64,000 bases of DNA from Paenibacillus_F sp047238265 (GCF_047238265.1 NZ_JBDFMM010000001.1:2604001-2668000), one strand, 5' to 3'; counted from the first letter of the stretch, positions 10,185-19,215 are shown. Translations and numbers: made by a program. Notes: generated by a model from the sequence alone, not told the origin.

Positions 10185-11192
10185 ATGAAAAGAAGTCTGG
10201 CAAAGCCTCAATGGATCTTATGGGTTTCACCGGTGATCATCGTGTTCACCATCGTGCTGTCCGTTCTTTACGGGGCCAAACAAATTCATCTGCAAACGGT
10301 TATGGACGCCTTGTTCCATTTCGACCCGGGTAATGTCGATCATCAGATTATCCGGACCTCCCGTTTGCCGAGAGTAGTGGGGGCGCTTCTAATTGGAGCG
10401 TTCCTTGCCATATCGGGCGCGCTCATGCAGGGGATGACAAGGAATTACCTTGCATCCCCTTCCATCATGGGGGTGACCGACGGCTCTGCGTTTGTTATTA
10501 CGCTCTGTATGATTTTCCTGCCCAATTCGTCTTCATTGGATATGATTTTCTATTCTCTGATCGGCTCCGCGCTTGGGGTCGGCATTGTATTCGGGCTTGC
10601 CTCGCTGCTTCCGAACGGATTGACGCCTGTGCGGATGGCGATCGTCGGCACCGTGATCGGTACGTTCCTCAGCAGCGTTTCGGCGGCTCTTTCCATGTAT
10701 TTTCAGAAATCGCAGAACATAAGCTTCTGGTACAACGCGAGACTTCATCAACTTGACCCCAAGCTGATTCTACTTTGTGTTCCTTTCGCGATTGTCGGTC
10801 TTATCGCCGCCTTCCGGATTGCGAAATCGATCACGATTCTCTCGCTCGGAGAAGAAGTCGCGATCAATCTGGGGCAAAGAACGCTTCTGGTGAAGATCGT
10901 CGCCATGGGCGCGGTCGTTATTCTCACAGGAATTTCCGTGGCTCTGGCCGGCAAAATCGGATTTGTGGGACTCATTATTCCCCATATTACCCGCTTCCTG
11001 ATCGGCATCGACTACAAATGGGTCATTCCGTGCGCCGGTGTGCTGGGCGGTATTTTCCTCGCTCTGGCGGACATTCTCAGCCGGTTCCTGAATTATCCGT
11101 ATGAAATGCCGATCGGAGTCGTGACCGCTATTATCGGCGTGCCGTTTTTCCTGTATCTGGCCAGAACGAGAGGCGGGGAAAAACATGCCTAA
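10185..11192 (+). CDS. iron-siderophore ABC permease 1 (FecCD family)
   Basis: A 335-residue membrane protein with about ten helices, half of the translocation channel. Family hallmarks are RLPRVVGALLIGAFLAISGA near residue 58, the MQGMTRN motif, and the GKIGFVGLIIPHITRFLIG segment that contacts the ATPase. Its end overlaps the start of the second permease by 8 bp, which implies translational coupling and a 1:1 heterodimer. Confidence 0.92.
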   Translation: MKRSLAKPQWILWVSPVIIVFTIVLSVLYGAKQIHLQTVMDALFHFDPGNVDHQIIRTSRLPRVVGALLIGAFLAISGALMQGMTRNYLASPSIMGVTDGSAFVITLCMIFLPNSSSLDMIFYSLIGSALGVGIVFGLASLLPNGLTPVRMAIVGTVIGTFLSSVSAALSMYFQKSQNISFWYNARLHQLDPKLILLCVPFAIVGLIAAFRIAKSITILSLGEEVAINLGQRTLLVKIVAMGAVVILTGISVALAGKIGFVGLIIPHITRFLIGIDYKWVIPCAGVLGGIFLALADILSRFLNYPYEMPIGVVTAIIGVPFFLYLARTRGGEKHA

Positions 11193-12207
11193 ACAATCGT
11201 TCCGCCGCTATACGCTGGTTCTTCTGACCGGCATAGTTTTAATTGCGATTGCCGCCTACACAAGCTTGACGAACGGTTCGTTCGATATCACGGTCCGGGA
11301 TGTGCTGCATACGCTTTTACGCATTAACCCGAGTCCGGAAAATGATCTCGTCATTCTCGAATTCCGGCTGCCGCGTATTGTGATCGCGGGACTGGTCGGC
11401 ATGGGCCTCGCCATTGCGGGAACCGTCATTCAGGGGATTACCCGCAACGGGCTGGCGGATCCGGGCATTCTCGGTATCAACGCCGGAGCCGGGGCGGCCA
11501 TCGTTATCTTCATGTTCTTTTTCCAGGGCAAGCTGCACGGAACGGGTTGGTGGGGGATTATGACGATGCCCCTGTTCGGACTGGTCGGAGGGCTTGCGTC
11601 CGCCATTCTTATCTACCTGTTTTCGTGGAAAAACGGCCGGATCGATTCCCAGCGTCTGATATTGACGGGGATCGCGATCGGAGCCGGGTTCAGCGCGCTG
11701 GCTTTGTTCCTGACGCTCAAGATGGATGCCAAAGATTTCGAAATGGCCGCCGTCTGGACTTCGGGCAGCATTTACAGCGCCAATTGGAAATATGTCGTTT
11801 CCATTTTGCCGTGGCTCCTTATCCTGATTCCGTTGATACGGAGAAGCGCGTACACTTTGGATCTTTTCCAGCTTGAAGAAAGCAGTGTGAAAAGTTTGGG
11901 AGTCCGCGTGGAAAGGCAGAAGGGAATTCTTCTGCTCGGCAGCATCGGCCTTGTCAGCGCGTGCGTGTCCGTATCCGGAGGTATCGGTTTTATCGGGCTG
12001 ATGTCGCCGCATATCGCCAAACGTCTGGTCGGTGTTCATCATAACCGCGTTCTGCCGGTCAGCGCCGTTATCGGCATGCTGCTGGTGATCGGATCGGATT
12101 TTATCGCCAAAACCGTATTTGATCCGGTGGAGTTGCCTGTCGGCGTCGTTATTTCGATCCTAGGCGTTCCGTATTTTATTTACCTGCTGTTTAAGGCCAA
12201 AGCATAG
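11185..12207 (+). CDS. iron-siderophore ABC permease 2 (FecCD family)
   Basis: The 340-residue partner of the preceding permease, with the same landmarks: FRLPRIVIAGLVGMGLAIAG, IQGITRNGLADPGILGINAG, and the ATPase-contact segment GGIGFIGLMSPHIAKRLVG. Its ATG overlaps the previous gene. The ATPase gene follows 15 bp later. Confidence 0.92.
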   Translation: MPKQSFRRYTLVLLTGIVLIAIAAYTSLTNGSFDITVRDVLHTLLRINPSPENDLVILEFRLPRIVIAGLVGMGLAIAGTVIQGITRNGLADPGILGINAGAGAAIVIFMFFFQGKLHGTGWWGIMTMPLFGLVGGLASAILIYLFSWKNGRIDSQRLILTGIAIGAGFSALALFLTLKMDAKDFEMAAVWTSGSIYSANWKYVVSILPWLLILIPLIRRSAYTLDLFQLEESSVKSLGVRVERQKGILLLGSIGLVSACVSVSGGIGFIGLMSPHIAKRLVGVHHNRVLPVSAVIGMLLVIGSDFIAKTVFDPVELPVGVVISILGVPYFIYLLFKAKA

Positions 12208-12222
12208 AGGGAGTGTTCGTTC

Positions 12223-13086
12223 TTGAGTATCATTCGTGTGGAGAATCTGGAAACGTGTTATGAGAAAAACACCGTGTTCCGTGATCTCAATTTTGAGGTG
12301 AAGGAAGGGGAGGTCACGACGATCATCGGCCCTAACGGCTGCGGAAAATCGACGCTGCTCAAAACGATCGGGCGCATTCTGAAGCAGAAGAACGGGACTG
12401 TTTTTTTCCGCGGCCAAAATTTGAGTTCGATTCCGACCCGGAAGATCGCTCAGCATATCGCCCTTCTGCCGCAGAATCCCATCGCCCCTTCCGAGCTTAA
12501 AGTCGAAGAGCTCGTGTCGTACGGGCGGTATCCGCACCGTAAAAACCTGAACAGGCTTTCTCCCCGGGACAAAGAAGTGATCGAGTGGGCGCTCGAAGTT
12601 ACGAACGTGGCTGCTTTCCGGGACCGGGAAATCGGCAGTCTGTCGGGCGGACAGCGGCAGAAGGTATGGCTGGCCATGGCTTTCGCCCAGGATACCGAAG
12701 TGCTGCTGCTCGACGAACCGACGACTTTCCTGGACATGGCCCACCAGCTGGAAGTGCTCCAGATCGTAGAGAAAATGAATATGGAGCGGAAACAGACGAT
12801 CGTGATGGTGCTCCACGACATTAACCATGCGGCGCGGTTCTCCCACCGGATCGTCGCTATGAAGAGCGGACAAATTATCGCGGCCGGGCACCCGCATGAA
12901 ATTATTACCAGAGACGTGCTCAACCAGGTGTTCCATATCGATGCCCGGATCATGCTGGACCCCGAGAACGGGGCGCCGGTCTGTTACGGATATGAAAGTT
13001 ATCTGCGCAATAAGGCGGCTGCATCGGCATCGCCGGGAAGCGGCACGGAACCGCAAAAAGAAGCGGCAGGCGAAGGAGTGAGGTAG
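12223..13086 (+). CDS. iron-siderophore ABC transporter ATPase (FecE/YusV type)
   Basis: A 287-residue ATPase that drives siderophore import. Walker A GPNGCGKST lies at 36-44, the Q-loop at LLPQNP, the signature LSGGQRQ at about 140, and Walker B VLLLDEPTTFLDMAHQLEV at about 159; the H-loop is VLHDINHA. The DMAHQLEV stretch is typical of siderophore-type ATPases. The last 20 residues are low complexity. Start TTG 12223 has AGAGGGAG nine bases upstream. In B. subtilis the Feu permeases use a shared ATPase encoded elsewhere (YusV); here it is inside the operon. Confidence 0.92.
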   Translation: MSIIRVENLETCYEKNTVFRDLNFEVKEGEVTTIIGPNGCGKSTLLKTIGRILKQKNGTVFFRGQNLSSIPTRKIAQHIALLPQNPIAPSELKVEELVSYGRYPHRKNLNRLSPRDKEVIEWALEVTNVAAFRDREIGSLSGGQRQKVWLAMAFAQDTEVLLLDEPTTFLDMAHQLEVLQIVEKMNMERKQTIVMVLHDINHAARFSHRIVAMKSGQIIAAGHPHEIITRDVLNQVFHIDARIMLDPENGAPVCYGYESYLRNKAAASASPGSGTEPQKEAAGEGVR

Positions 13087-13087
13087 A

Positions 13088-13987
13088 TTGAGAACAGTCA
13101 ATCGAGAGAATGACAAGTCCCGAGCGGCAGCCGGAGTCCTGGAGCGTGTGACCATGCCGCGGTCCGAGCAGCGTACGATGCATTCGCGCGCGAAAAACCG
13201 GGAATACCGGATATTCATTGCTGTACCCGAGGGAGAACCACCCGCGTCGGGTTTCCCCGTTGTTTACGTGCTGGACGCCAACTCCGTCTTCGGCACGATG
13301 GTCGAAGCCGTGCGCGTCCAGTCCCGGGCTCCGCAGAGAACCGGAGTGATCCCCGCTATCGTCGTCGGTATCGGTTACCCGACGGACGGTCCGTTTCATC
13401 CCGCGAGGCATTATGATTTTACGCGTGACATCCGTGTGGAGGAGCTGCCCTTCAAACTCAGGGAGGGTGAACGGCCGGAGCATGGGGGCGCCGGAGCCTT
13501 CATGGCGTTCATCGAAGAGGAGTTGAAGCCGGCGATCGAAGAGACGTACCCCATCGACCGCCGGAGACAGACGATCTTCGGCCATTCACTGGGCGGATTG
13601 TTTGTGCTTCACCTGCTGTTCGCAAGGCCGGAAGCGTTCCAATGTTACATCGCCGGCAGCCCGTCCATCCACTGGAACAAGCGGGTGCTGCTTGAAGAAG
13701 AGCAGGCTTTCGCTTCCAGGCTGTCCGCCTCCGCCGGACAGTCTCCGGGTGAGCTTGCGGATATAAAAGTATTCCTCGCCATCGGGGAACTGGAAAAGTC
13801 GCATCATACCGGCGGCGGGGAGAATGCGTCCGAGCTTTGCGGGCGGCTTTCGGCGTTAGCCCCCTGCGGCGTGGAAGCCGTGTACAAAGAGTTCGAAGGC
13901 GAGGGGCACGTCTCTGTGCTGCCGCCGCTGATCAGCCGCGCCGTCCGGTTCGCGCTTCGTCCCGAACCCGCTGACCGGCAGGTATAA
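13088..13987 (+). CDS. alpha/beta-hydrolase siderophore esterase (BesA/YbbA-like)
   Basis: A 299-residue cytoplasmic esterase. The nucleophile elbow GHSLGG begins at about residue 165, a likely histidine is in EGHVSV (about 271), and the N-terminal half contains MHSRAKNREYRIFIAVPEG and VVYVLDANSVF, typical of IroE/BesA-type trilactone hydrolases. The TTG start comes one base after the ATPase stop codon, so the two are translated together. Final place in a Feu-type operon matches B. subtilis ybbA. Inferred role: hydrolysis of imported ferric trilactone siderophore. Confidence 0.82.
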   Translation: MRTVNRENDKSRAAAGVLERVTMPRSEQRTMHSRAKNREYRIFIAVPEGEPPASGFPVVYVLDANSVFGTMVEAVRVQSRAPQRTGVIPAIVVGIGYPTDGPFHPARHYDFTRDIRVEELPFKLREGERPEHGGAGAFMAFIEEELKPAIEETYPIDRRRQTIFGHSLGGLFVLHLLFARPEAFQCYIAGSPSIHWNKRVLLEEEQAFASRLSASAGQSPGELADIKVFLAIGELEKSHHTGGGENASELCGRLSALAPCGVEAVYKEFEGEGHVSVLPPLISRAVRFALRPEPADRQV

Positions 13988-13999
13988 CGGACCTTCACA

Positions 14000-14111
14000 C
14001 GTTCGTCCTTCGCGGCAGCCCGGCGGCATCCGTCCGCTGGGCGAGTACCCTGCGTACTCCCGCTGCCGCTATGCGCTAAAGCCCAGTCTCACCCTGAGAA
14101 GGACGAACGCT
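14000..14111. repeat. nested inverted-repeat element
   Basis: Outer arms CGTTCGTCCTTC and GAAGGACGAACG enclose further complementary pairs: GCGGCAGC with GCTGCCGC, GCTGGGC with GCCCAG, and GAGTAC with GTACTC around a 5-base loop. The whole could fold into a branched RNA of about 110 bases. It begins 12 bp after the esterase stop codon. It resembles no riboswitch that I recognise and may be a dispersed repeat. Confidence 0.5.
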
Positions 14112-14123
14112 AAGACGCTAATA

Positions 14124-14193
14124 CCGAAACCCGAAACCCGAAACCCGAAATCCGAAATCCGAAATCCAAAACCCGAAACCCGAAACCCGAAAC
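14124..14193. repeat. 7-bp tandem repeat array, 10 copies
   Basis: Ten uninterrupted heptamers of the form CCGAAAC or CCGAAAT (one CCAAAAC), arranged in blocks of identical units. The array lies between the nested inverted repeat and the terminator. The unit belongs to the same CCGRARN pattern as the array at 30684. Seven is not a multiple of three, so this is not coding. Confidence 0.9.
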
Positions 14194-14284
14194 CCGGCAT
14201 TCGGAAGGTACTGTTCAGGGAAGCGTTGCCCGGGGGAACCGGGAGCGGTGTAATTCGGGCGGAGACCGCGAAAAAAACAAAATG

Positions 14285-14335
14285 AAAGGGGCAGCCTGCC
14301 CAGTCAACCAAATGACTGGGCAGGCTGCCCCTTTT
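14285..14335. terminator. very strong bidirectional terminator
   Basis: A perfect stem of about 22 bp (AAAGGGGCAGCCTGCCC... with its complement) around the loop ACCAAA. T's follow on the + strand, and a T-rich stretch follows on the - strand. It ends both the siderophore operon and greA. Confidence 0.9.
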
Positions 14336-14351
14336 TGCCGGTAAAGGGCGA

Positions 14352-14825
14352 TTATTTCGCTCTGATTTCGAGAAGTTCGTATTTGATGACTCCGACGGGA
14401 GCATCCACGCTGACAATACTGCCGACCGATTTTCCCATAAGAGAAACGCCCAGCGGGCTTTCGTAAGAAATTTTGTTATCCGCTACATCCGCTTCGGCCG
14501 GACCGACGATCCGGTACTCCACCTTTTCGGAAAATTCGATATCGTTCAGCACGACAATAGAGCCGACTTTAACGGTAGACGTATCGGTATTGTCGGAAAC
14601 ACGGGCTTTTTTCAGCATCCGCTCAATCGTGATAATCCGGGTTTCCATAAAAGCCTGATCGTCTTTTGCGGAGTGGTATTCGCTGTTTTCTTTAAGATCC
14701 CCGTAGCTGATCGCGGTCTTGAGGCGTTCCGCCAGCTCTTTGCGCTTCACGGTTTTGAGCTCTTCCAGCTCCTGCTCCAGCTGAGCCAGTCCTTCGGGGG
14801 TTAAGATCACTTCTTCTTCTGCCAT
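14352..14825 (-). CDS. greA: transcription elongation factor GreA
   Basis: A 157-residue factor that rescues backtracked RNA polymerase by inducing cleavage of the 3' end of the RNA. Residues 1-75 form the coiled coil (VILTPEGLAQLEQELEELK, then YGDLKENSEYHSAKDDQAF, which carries the acidic tip residues). The rest is the globular FKBP-like domain (SPLGVSLMGKSVGSIVSV). The frame is open upstream, but ATG 14825 is the standard start and has AGGAGA seven bases before it. Full length, ordinary housekeeping gene. Confidence 0.97.
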   Translation of the reverse strand: MAEEEVILTPEGLAQLEQELEELKTVKRKELAERLKTAISYGDLKENSEYHSAKDDQAFMETRIITIERMLKKARVSDNTDTSTVKVGSIVVLNDIEFSEKVEYRIVGPAEADVADNKISYESPLGVSLMGKSVGSIVSVDAPVGVIKYELLEIRAK

Positions 14826-14925
14826 GTAAACATCTCCTAATGGTACCCAAACTTTTGATAACAGGTGTTTCTTGCATTGTACACTATATGAAGCGATCAT
14901 GCGAACCCCAAGCCGGAAAAAGTCA

Positions 14926-15087
14926 TCTTCTTATCTTTTTGGTAAAAATTGCATAAATTCTATTGAAAAAGAAGAAGGCGGCATGGTAACCTTAAATATA
15001 GTAAAATTTGTCATAAATTATTTAATTATGTTTTGGTAAACAAAATTTGTCATTCAGTGACAATCAGACAGGAGTGAGGCACACGAC
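14926..15087 (+). promoter_or_regulatory. AT-rich leader with paired 12-bp direct repeats
   Basis: The leader of the next operon is far more AT-rich than its surroundings. The 12-mer AAAATTTGTCAT occurs exactly twice, at 15003-15014 and 15042-15053, 39 bp apart. Between them is a partly symmetric stretch CATAAATTATTTAATTATG. This looks like a pair of activator or repressor sites. No clear -35/-10 pair was found. Confidence 0.5.
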
Positions 15088-16542
15088 ATGGTAGTTACCG
15101 CAAAATCGGCCGCAGGTCAGTATCTGGAGAGACTGAAGGACCGGAATACCGTGTATGTAAACGGCGTGAAAGTCGATGTCCGCACAGAACCCGCTTTTAT
15201 GGGAGCTATAGCATGCATCGGACGTTATTACGATCTGCAGGATGAGAAGCCGGACGTCCACTGCTTTAAAGACGAGGAAGGCCTCAACGCTCCCGTCAGT
15301 TTGCTTGTACCCGCAGCAGAAGAAGACTTGCGGAAAAAAGCGAAGTCATACAAGGAAGTCGCGGATCTGTCATACGGCATGCTCGGCAGAACGCCGGATT
15401 TCATCAACGCGGCCCTGGCTACGCTTTATGCCCACAGCAAGCTGCTGGGTGAAAATGCGTACACCGATTTTTCCGCGAATATGAGGGCGTATTACCGGTT
15501 TGTCAAGACGAACAACCTTTTCGTCGGACACGGCGCAATCAATCCGCAAATCGACCGCTCGCTGTCTCTGGGGTCCCAAACGAACCATTACGCGGGTGTT
15601 AAAGTAGTCGCTCACGATAAAGACGGAATTACCGTCACCGGAGCCAAAATGATTGTGACGCTTGCGCCGATCGCGGACGAGCTGCTTATTTTTAACATGC
15701 CGGGTTTAAAGCCTGGGGATGAAGACTATGCCGTGTCGTTCGCGCTGCCGGTCGACTATCCCGGGGTTAAAATCATCTGCCGGAAACCGCTTGTGAAATC
15801 ATCTTACCACGCTTTCGACCATCCGCTGGCCAACTCCTTTGACGAAATCGACGCCTACCTGATTCTGGACGACGTCTTTATCCCCTGGAATAAAGTATTC
15901 GTGTTTAAAGACGTGGCTAAGTCGAACCTGTTCTACGACAAAACATTTGCACGGAATCATACGGGGCATCAGGGGATCGTGCGCGGCTTGTCCAAGGCGG
16001 AGCTTCTGACTGGAATCGCCGTCAAACTTGCCGGGATGCTGAAACTGGACGGATTCGTAAATATCCAGGAAAAGCTGGGAGAAATGACTTCGTACGTCGA
16101 GCTTCTGCGGGCAAGCATCCTGTTAAGCGAAGCCGACTCGACTGTCAGCCATGAGGGGGTACAAACGCCGAGCATCAACGCCATACAGGCGATCCGCTAT
16201 AATTTTCCCAAAATGTACGAAAAAATGGTGAAAACGATTCAATCCCTGGCGGCCGGCTCTATGCTGTCGACTCCTCATTACGAGGATTTTTTGGCCGAGG
16301 AACTGGGCGGTCTGGCGGTCTCGCTGTCTACGGGTGAGACGGACGCGGCGACCCGTTCGAAGCTTCTGAATCTGGCCTGGGACGCCTCCGGGGACGGTTT
16401 CGGGCAGCGTCAACTGGTGTACGAATTTTTCCATGCGGGGGACCCCATGAGAATTGCGGCCGGCCATTATCTTCATTATGACAAAAGCGGAATGCTGTCG
16501 ATGGTGGACAGGGTACTGGCCCGTGCAAACAAAGCGGATTAG
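15088..16542 (+). CDS. HpaB-family flavin-dependent monooxygenase (4-hydroxyphenylacetate 3-hydroxylase type)
   Basis: A 484-residue protein of the HpaB family, which normally uses reduced FAD and oxygen to add a second hydroxyl to a phenol such as 4-hydroxyphenylacetate or tyrosine. Landmarks are a start with AAGQYLERLKDRNTVYVNGVKVD, the central FVKTNNLFVGHGAINPQIDR, and the fold-defining HAFDHPLANSFDEIDAYLIL and DDVFIPWNKVFVFKD. Full length for the family. No flavin reductase (HpaC) gene is adjacent, so one must be supplied elsewhere. It is first in an unusual six-gene run ending in pyrE and pyrD, which points to a specialised pathway rather than phenylacetate breakdown. Some relatives are dehydratases, so the reaction is inferred. 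Confidence 0.85.
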   Translation: MVVTAKSAAGQYLERLKDRNTVYVNGVKVDVRTEPAFMGAIACIGRYYDLQDEKPDVHCFKDEEGLNAPVSLLVPAAEEDLRKKAKSYKEVADLSYGMLGRTPDFINAALATLYAHSKLLGENAYTDFSANMRAYYRFVKTNNLFVGHGAINPQIDRSLSLGSQTNHYAGVKVVAHDKDGITVTGAKMIVTLAPIADELLIFNMPGLKPGDEDYAVSFALPVDYPGVKIICRKPLVKSSYHAFDHPLANSFDEIDAYLILDDVFIPWNKVFVFKDVAKSNLFYDKTFARNHTGHQGIVRGLSKAELLTGIAVKLAGMLKLDGFVNIQEKLGEMTSYVELLRASILLSEADSTVSHEGVQTPSINAIQAIRYNFPKMYEKMVKTIQSLAAGSMLSTPHYEDFLAEELGGLAVSLSTGETDAATRSKLLNLAWDASGDGFGQRQLVYEFFHAGDPMRIAAGHYLHYDKSGMLSMVDRVLARANKAD

Positions 16543-16927
16543 ATGCGCGTGCCTCGTAAAAAGGGATGCAGCCCGGCTGCTGTTGGTCCGTGTCAGAGAC
16601 AACGAGCGGTGGTACCTGCCCGGCGGTAAAATCGAGGCGGGGGAAGAGCCGGAGACCGCGTTGCGAAGAGAGTTAAAAGAAGAACTGGACATAGATCTGC
16701 TTCCCGAAAGCATTACGTATATGAGAACAGTGATCGGTGCCGCCTACAAGGAAGACGCGCAGGTCGAACTTCTCTGCTACGAAGCGGACTGGAACGGGGA
16801 AATCGCCCCCTGCTCGGAGATCAGCGAAGCGGGCTGGATCGAGATGGACCGGCATGACCTGCTGGCTCCCGCCGTAGCGGACCTGGTCCGGGCGATCAAG
16901 AACGAATCCGAAACCGATACGAGGTGA
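16523..16927 (+). CDS. Nudix hydrolase
   Basis: About 134 residues with a Nudix box GGKIEAGEEPETALRREL followed by KEELD, fitting Gx5Ex7REUxEE with Asp in place of the final Gly. Such enzymes split nucleoside diphosphates linked to another group. The start is uncertain: the frame stays open inside the monooxygenase gene. GTG 16523 (MQTKRIRCACLVKRDAARLLLV) gives a normal Nudix N-terminus and overlaps the previous gene by 20 bp; its ribosome site is weak. The product could process a nucleotide intermediate made by the PyrE in the same operon, but that is speculation. Confidence 0.8.
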   Translation: MQTKRIRCACLVKRDAARLLLVRVRDNERWYLPGGKIEAGEEPETALRRELKEELDIDLLPESITYMRTVIGAAYKEDAQVELLCYEADWNGEIAPCSEISEAGWIEMDRHDLLAPAVADLVRAIKNESETDTR

Positions 16928-16930
16928 GCC

Positions 16931-18130
16931 ATGCTGTACAATGCGCAGCGGCTTCAAGCGAAGCTGAAGGAACATCAATTGGCGGCGGCCATAGCGACGA
17001 CCAAAGAAAATATCCGCTACTTGACCGGATTCGAGCCGGTTGTGAAAACATTGAATCCGTACCGTGGGCAGTGCTACGCGGTCGTAACGGCGGATTCGCC
17101 CGAAGAGGTGCATGTCGTGCACTCCGTAGGTGAAATCGACCAGATCCTCGATGCCCGCTCGAACATCGGGCAGGTCGTCACATACGGCACATTCTACAGG
17201 GAACATCCGGACGGGGGATCGCTGCCTGTAGAAGAAGAGCGGCTGAAATACTTGTCGGACGTACAGAAGAGCCAGGCCGGTCCCGAGGAAGCGCTCGCGG
17301 TTCTGCTCGCCCGTCTGAATCTGTCCGCCGATCGGGTTGCGCTGGACGAAGACGGGATTACGGCCTCCGTATTCGGTTCAATCCGCGGCCGGCATCCGCA
17401 GGGCGAATTCATCGAAGGCGCCGCTCTCCTCCGGCACATAAGGGCCGTGAAGACGCAGGCGGAAACCGATGCCCTCGCGTATTCGGCCGAATGCATCGAC
17501 TACGCGATCGGGCAGGTTATTCAAGAGCTTCGCGAAGGTATTACCGAGCATGAGATCGCGGCCGTCTTTTCGACCGCTGTCGCCGCTCGGGGCGGTCTAG
17601 CCGTTCTGCCGATGATCAAAGCGGGCCGGCATGCGGTAGGCGGCCAGCGCAGGCCGAGCCGGGACATCCGGCTGCAGCCCGGAGATCTGCTCTGGTTCGA
17701 CTGCGATATCGTCTGCGACGGATATTGGGCGGATATCGCGAGGGTAGTCGCTTACAGGACGCTTAAACCCGAGTATACAAAGTACGATGCTTTGTATACG
17801 GGGCAGCAGGAGGCCATCCGTCAGGTAAGACCGGGGATGACGGGCAGCGACGTTTTTCATCTGACGATGAACGCGGTGCACGAGGCAGGTTTTACCGCCT
17901 ACAGAAGGCACCATGTCGGTCACGGTATCGGCCTGGAACCTTATGAGCTGCCTATCCTGGCTCCGGGCAGCGGAGATGTGATCGAAGAGGGGATGGTACT
18001 TTCCATTGAAACGCCGTATTACGAATTCGGCCTCGGTGCGCTGCACGTCGAAGACCCGGTTCTCGTAACCCGGGAAGAGTGCGTCTGCCTTACCAAAGCG
18101 GATACGAGTCAAATCAAAATCGTGGGGTGA
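16931..18130 (+). CDS. M24-family metallopeptidase (Xaa-Pro aminopeptidase/creatinase fold)
   Basis: A 399-residue protein with an N-terminal creatinase-type domain (residues 1-165) and a C-terminal pita-bread domain. All five metal ligands are visible: Asp in WFDCD, Asp in WADIAR, His in HHVGHGIGLE, Glu in SIETPYYE and Glu in HVEDPVLV. It can therefore be an active two-metal hydrolase. The start ATG 16931 has GAGGTG just before it and follows the Nudix gene by three bases. Relatives cut Xaa-Pro bonds or small amidines; within this operon a pathway-specific substrate is likely. Confidence 0.88.
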   Translation: MLYNAQRLQAKLKEHQLAAAIATTKENIRYLTGFEPVVKTLNPYRGQCYAVVTADSPEEVHVVHSVGEIDQILDARSNIGQVVTYGTFYREHPDGGSLPVEEERLKYLSDVQKSQAGPEEALAVLLARLNLSADRVALDEDGITASVFGSIRGRHPQGEFIEGAALLRHIRAVKTQAETDALAYSAECIDYAIGQVIQELREGITEHEIAAVFSTAVAARGGLAVLPMIKAGRHAVGGQRRPSRDIRLQPGDLLWFDCDIVCDGYWADIARVVAYRTLKPEYTKYDALYTGQQEAIRQVRPGMTGSDVFHLTMNAVHEAGFTAYRRHHVGHGIGLEPYELPILAPGSGDVIEEGMVLSIETPYYEFGLGALHVEDPVLVTREECVCLTKADTSQIKIVG

Positions 18131-18131
18131 A

Positions 18132-19151
18132 ATGATGATTCATACCGATATTACGGAGTGTATTGGAAACACGCCGGTCGTCTCGCTGGACGATAAACTT
18201 GTCCCGTCCGGCAAAAAGCTTTATCTCAAGCTCGATTATTTCAATCCGAACTTCAGCATAAAGGACAGAACGGCGCTCGGACTGGTCAAAGCGGCCATGG
18301 CGGAAGGCAAAATCCGCCCCGGTTCCATCCTGATCGAATCCACATCCGGCAATCTCGGCAAATCCCTGGCGATGCTGGGGGCGGTTTACGGATTTAAAGT
18401 CATCATTGTAGTCGATCCGAAAGTGAGTGCCAGCCTGCTGAAATGGTACCAGGCGTACGGAGCCGAGGTGGATATGGTCACGACACCCGCTTCGGAAGGC
18501 GGATTTCAGAGAGCCAGGCTCAACCGCGTTCAGCAGCTGCTGGACAAGTATCCCGGCGCTTTCTGGTCAAATCAGTACGACAATCCGTCCAATCCGGCCT
18601 ATCATGCGGAGACGACGGCGAAGGAAATCGCGGACCTTCCGGTCGATTCGATCGTGGGGGCCGTCAGCACGGGCGGCCACCTCTGCGGAATCGGAAGATT
18701 TGTCAAAGAACACAAGCCGCACTTGCGCGTGGTTGCCTGTGACGTGACGGGCTCCGCCGTGTTCGGTCAGCCGTTTGCGCCTTACCTGATCAACGGAGTC
18801 GGCCTCAGCTGGAGAAGCGCGAACACGGATACGTCCGTGCTTGATGCGGTAAGCCTGTCGAGCGATCAGGAAGCGATCTCCGTCTGCCGCCTGCTTGCAC
18901 GTGATCACGGCATTCTGATGGGCGGATCGGGCGGACTTACCGTGTTCACCGCGCTGGCCTGGCTCAGGCACAGCGAAGATTCTTCCGCAGTCGCGATCAT
19001 ACCTGACGCGGGCACGAACTACCTCGACCAGTTCTATGACGACGAGTGGCTGATCGCCAAAGAAATCAAGCTGCTCGACAGAGCAGAACTGGGGGATAGG
19101 CTGCGGCAGAAGGCATTTACGAATTTAAGCCGGCAGGAAACCTTAACGTGA
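18132..19151 (+). CDS. SbnA-like PLP-dependent synthase (cysteine synthase fold)
   Basis: A 339-residue fold-type II PLP enzyme. The lysine in FSIKDRTA binds the cofactor, STSGNLGKSLAM is the substrate-binding loop, and STGGHLCGIG the phosphate-binding loop. The segments VVDPKVSASLLKWYQAYGAE, WSNQYDNP and IIPDAGTNYLDQFY are closer to SbnA than to CysK. SbnA joins O-phosphoserine and glutamate on the way to 2,3-diaminopropionate in staphyloferrin B and other natural products. No SbnB partner is present. It starts one base after the M24 gene's stop codon, so it is translationally coupled. A different beta-substitution is possible. Confidence 0.85.
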   Translation: MMIHTDITECIGNTPVVSLDDKLVPSGKKLYLKLDYFNPNFSIKDRTALGLVKAAMAEGKIRPGSILIESTSGNLGKSLAMLGAVYGFKVIIVVDPKVSASLLKWYQAYGAEVDMVTTPASEGGFQRARLNRVQQLLDKYPGAFWSNQYDNPSNPAYHAETTAKEIADLPVDSIVGAVSTGGHLCGIGRFVKEHKPHLRVVACDVTGSAVFGQPFAPYLINGVGLSWRSANTDTSVLDAVSLSSDQEAISVCRLLARDHGILMGGSGGLTVFTALAWLRHSEDSSAVAIIPDAGTNYLDQFYDDEWLIAKEIKLLDRAELGDRLRQKAFTNLSRQETLT

Positions 19152-19215
19152 TGATGCGGTAGATAAAGGGGCACGGTCTGCAGGCACAATGTGTATAAGA
19201 AACGGAGGACGAAGT

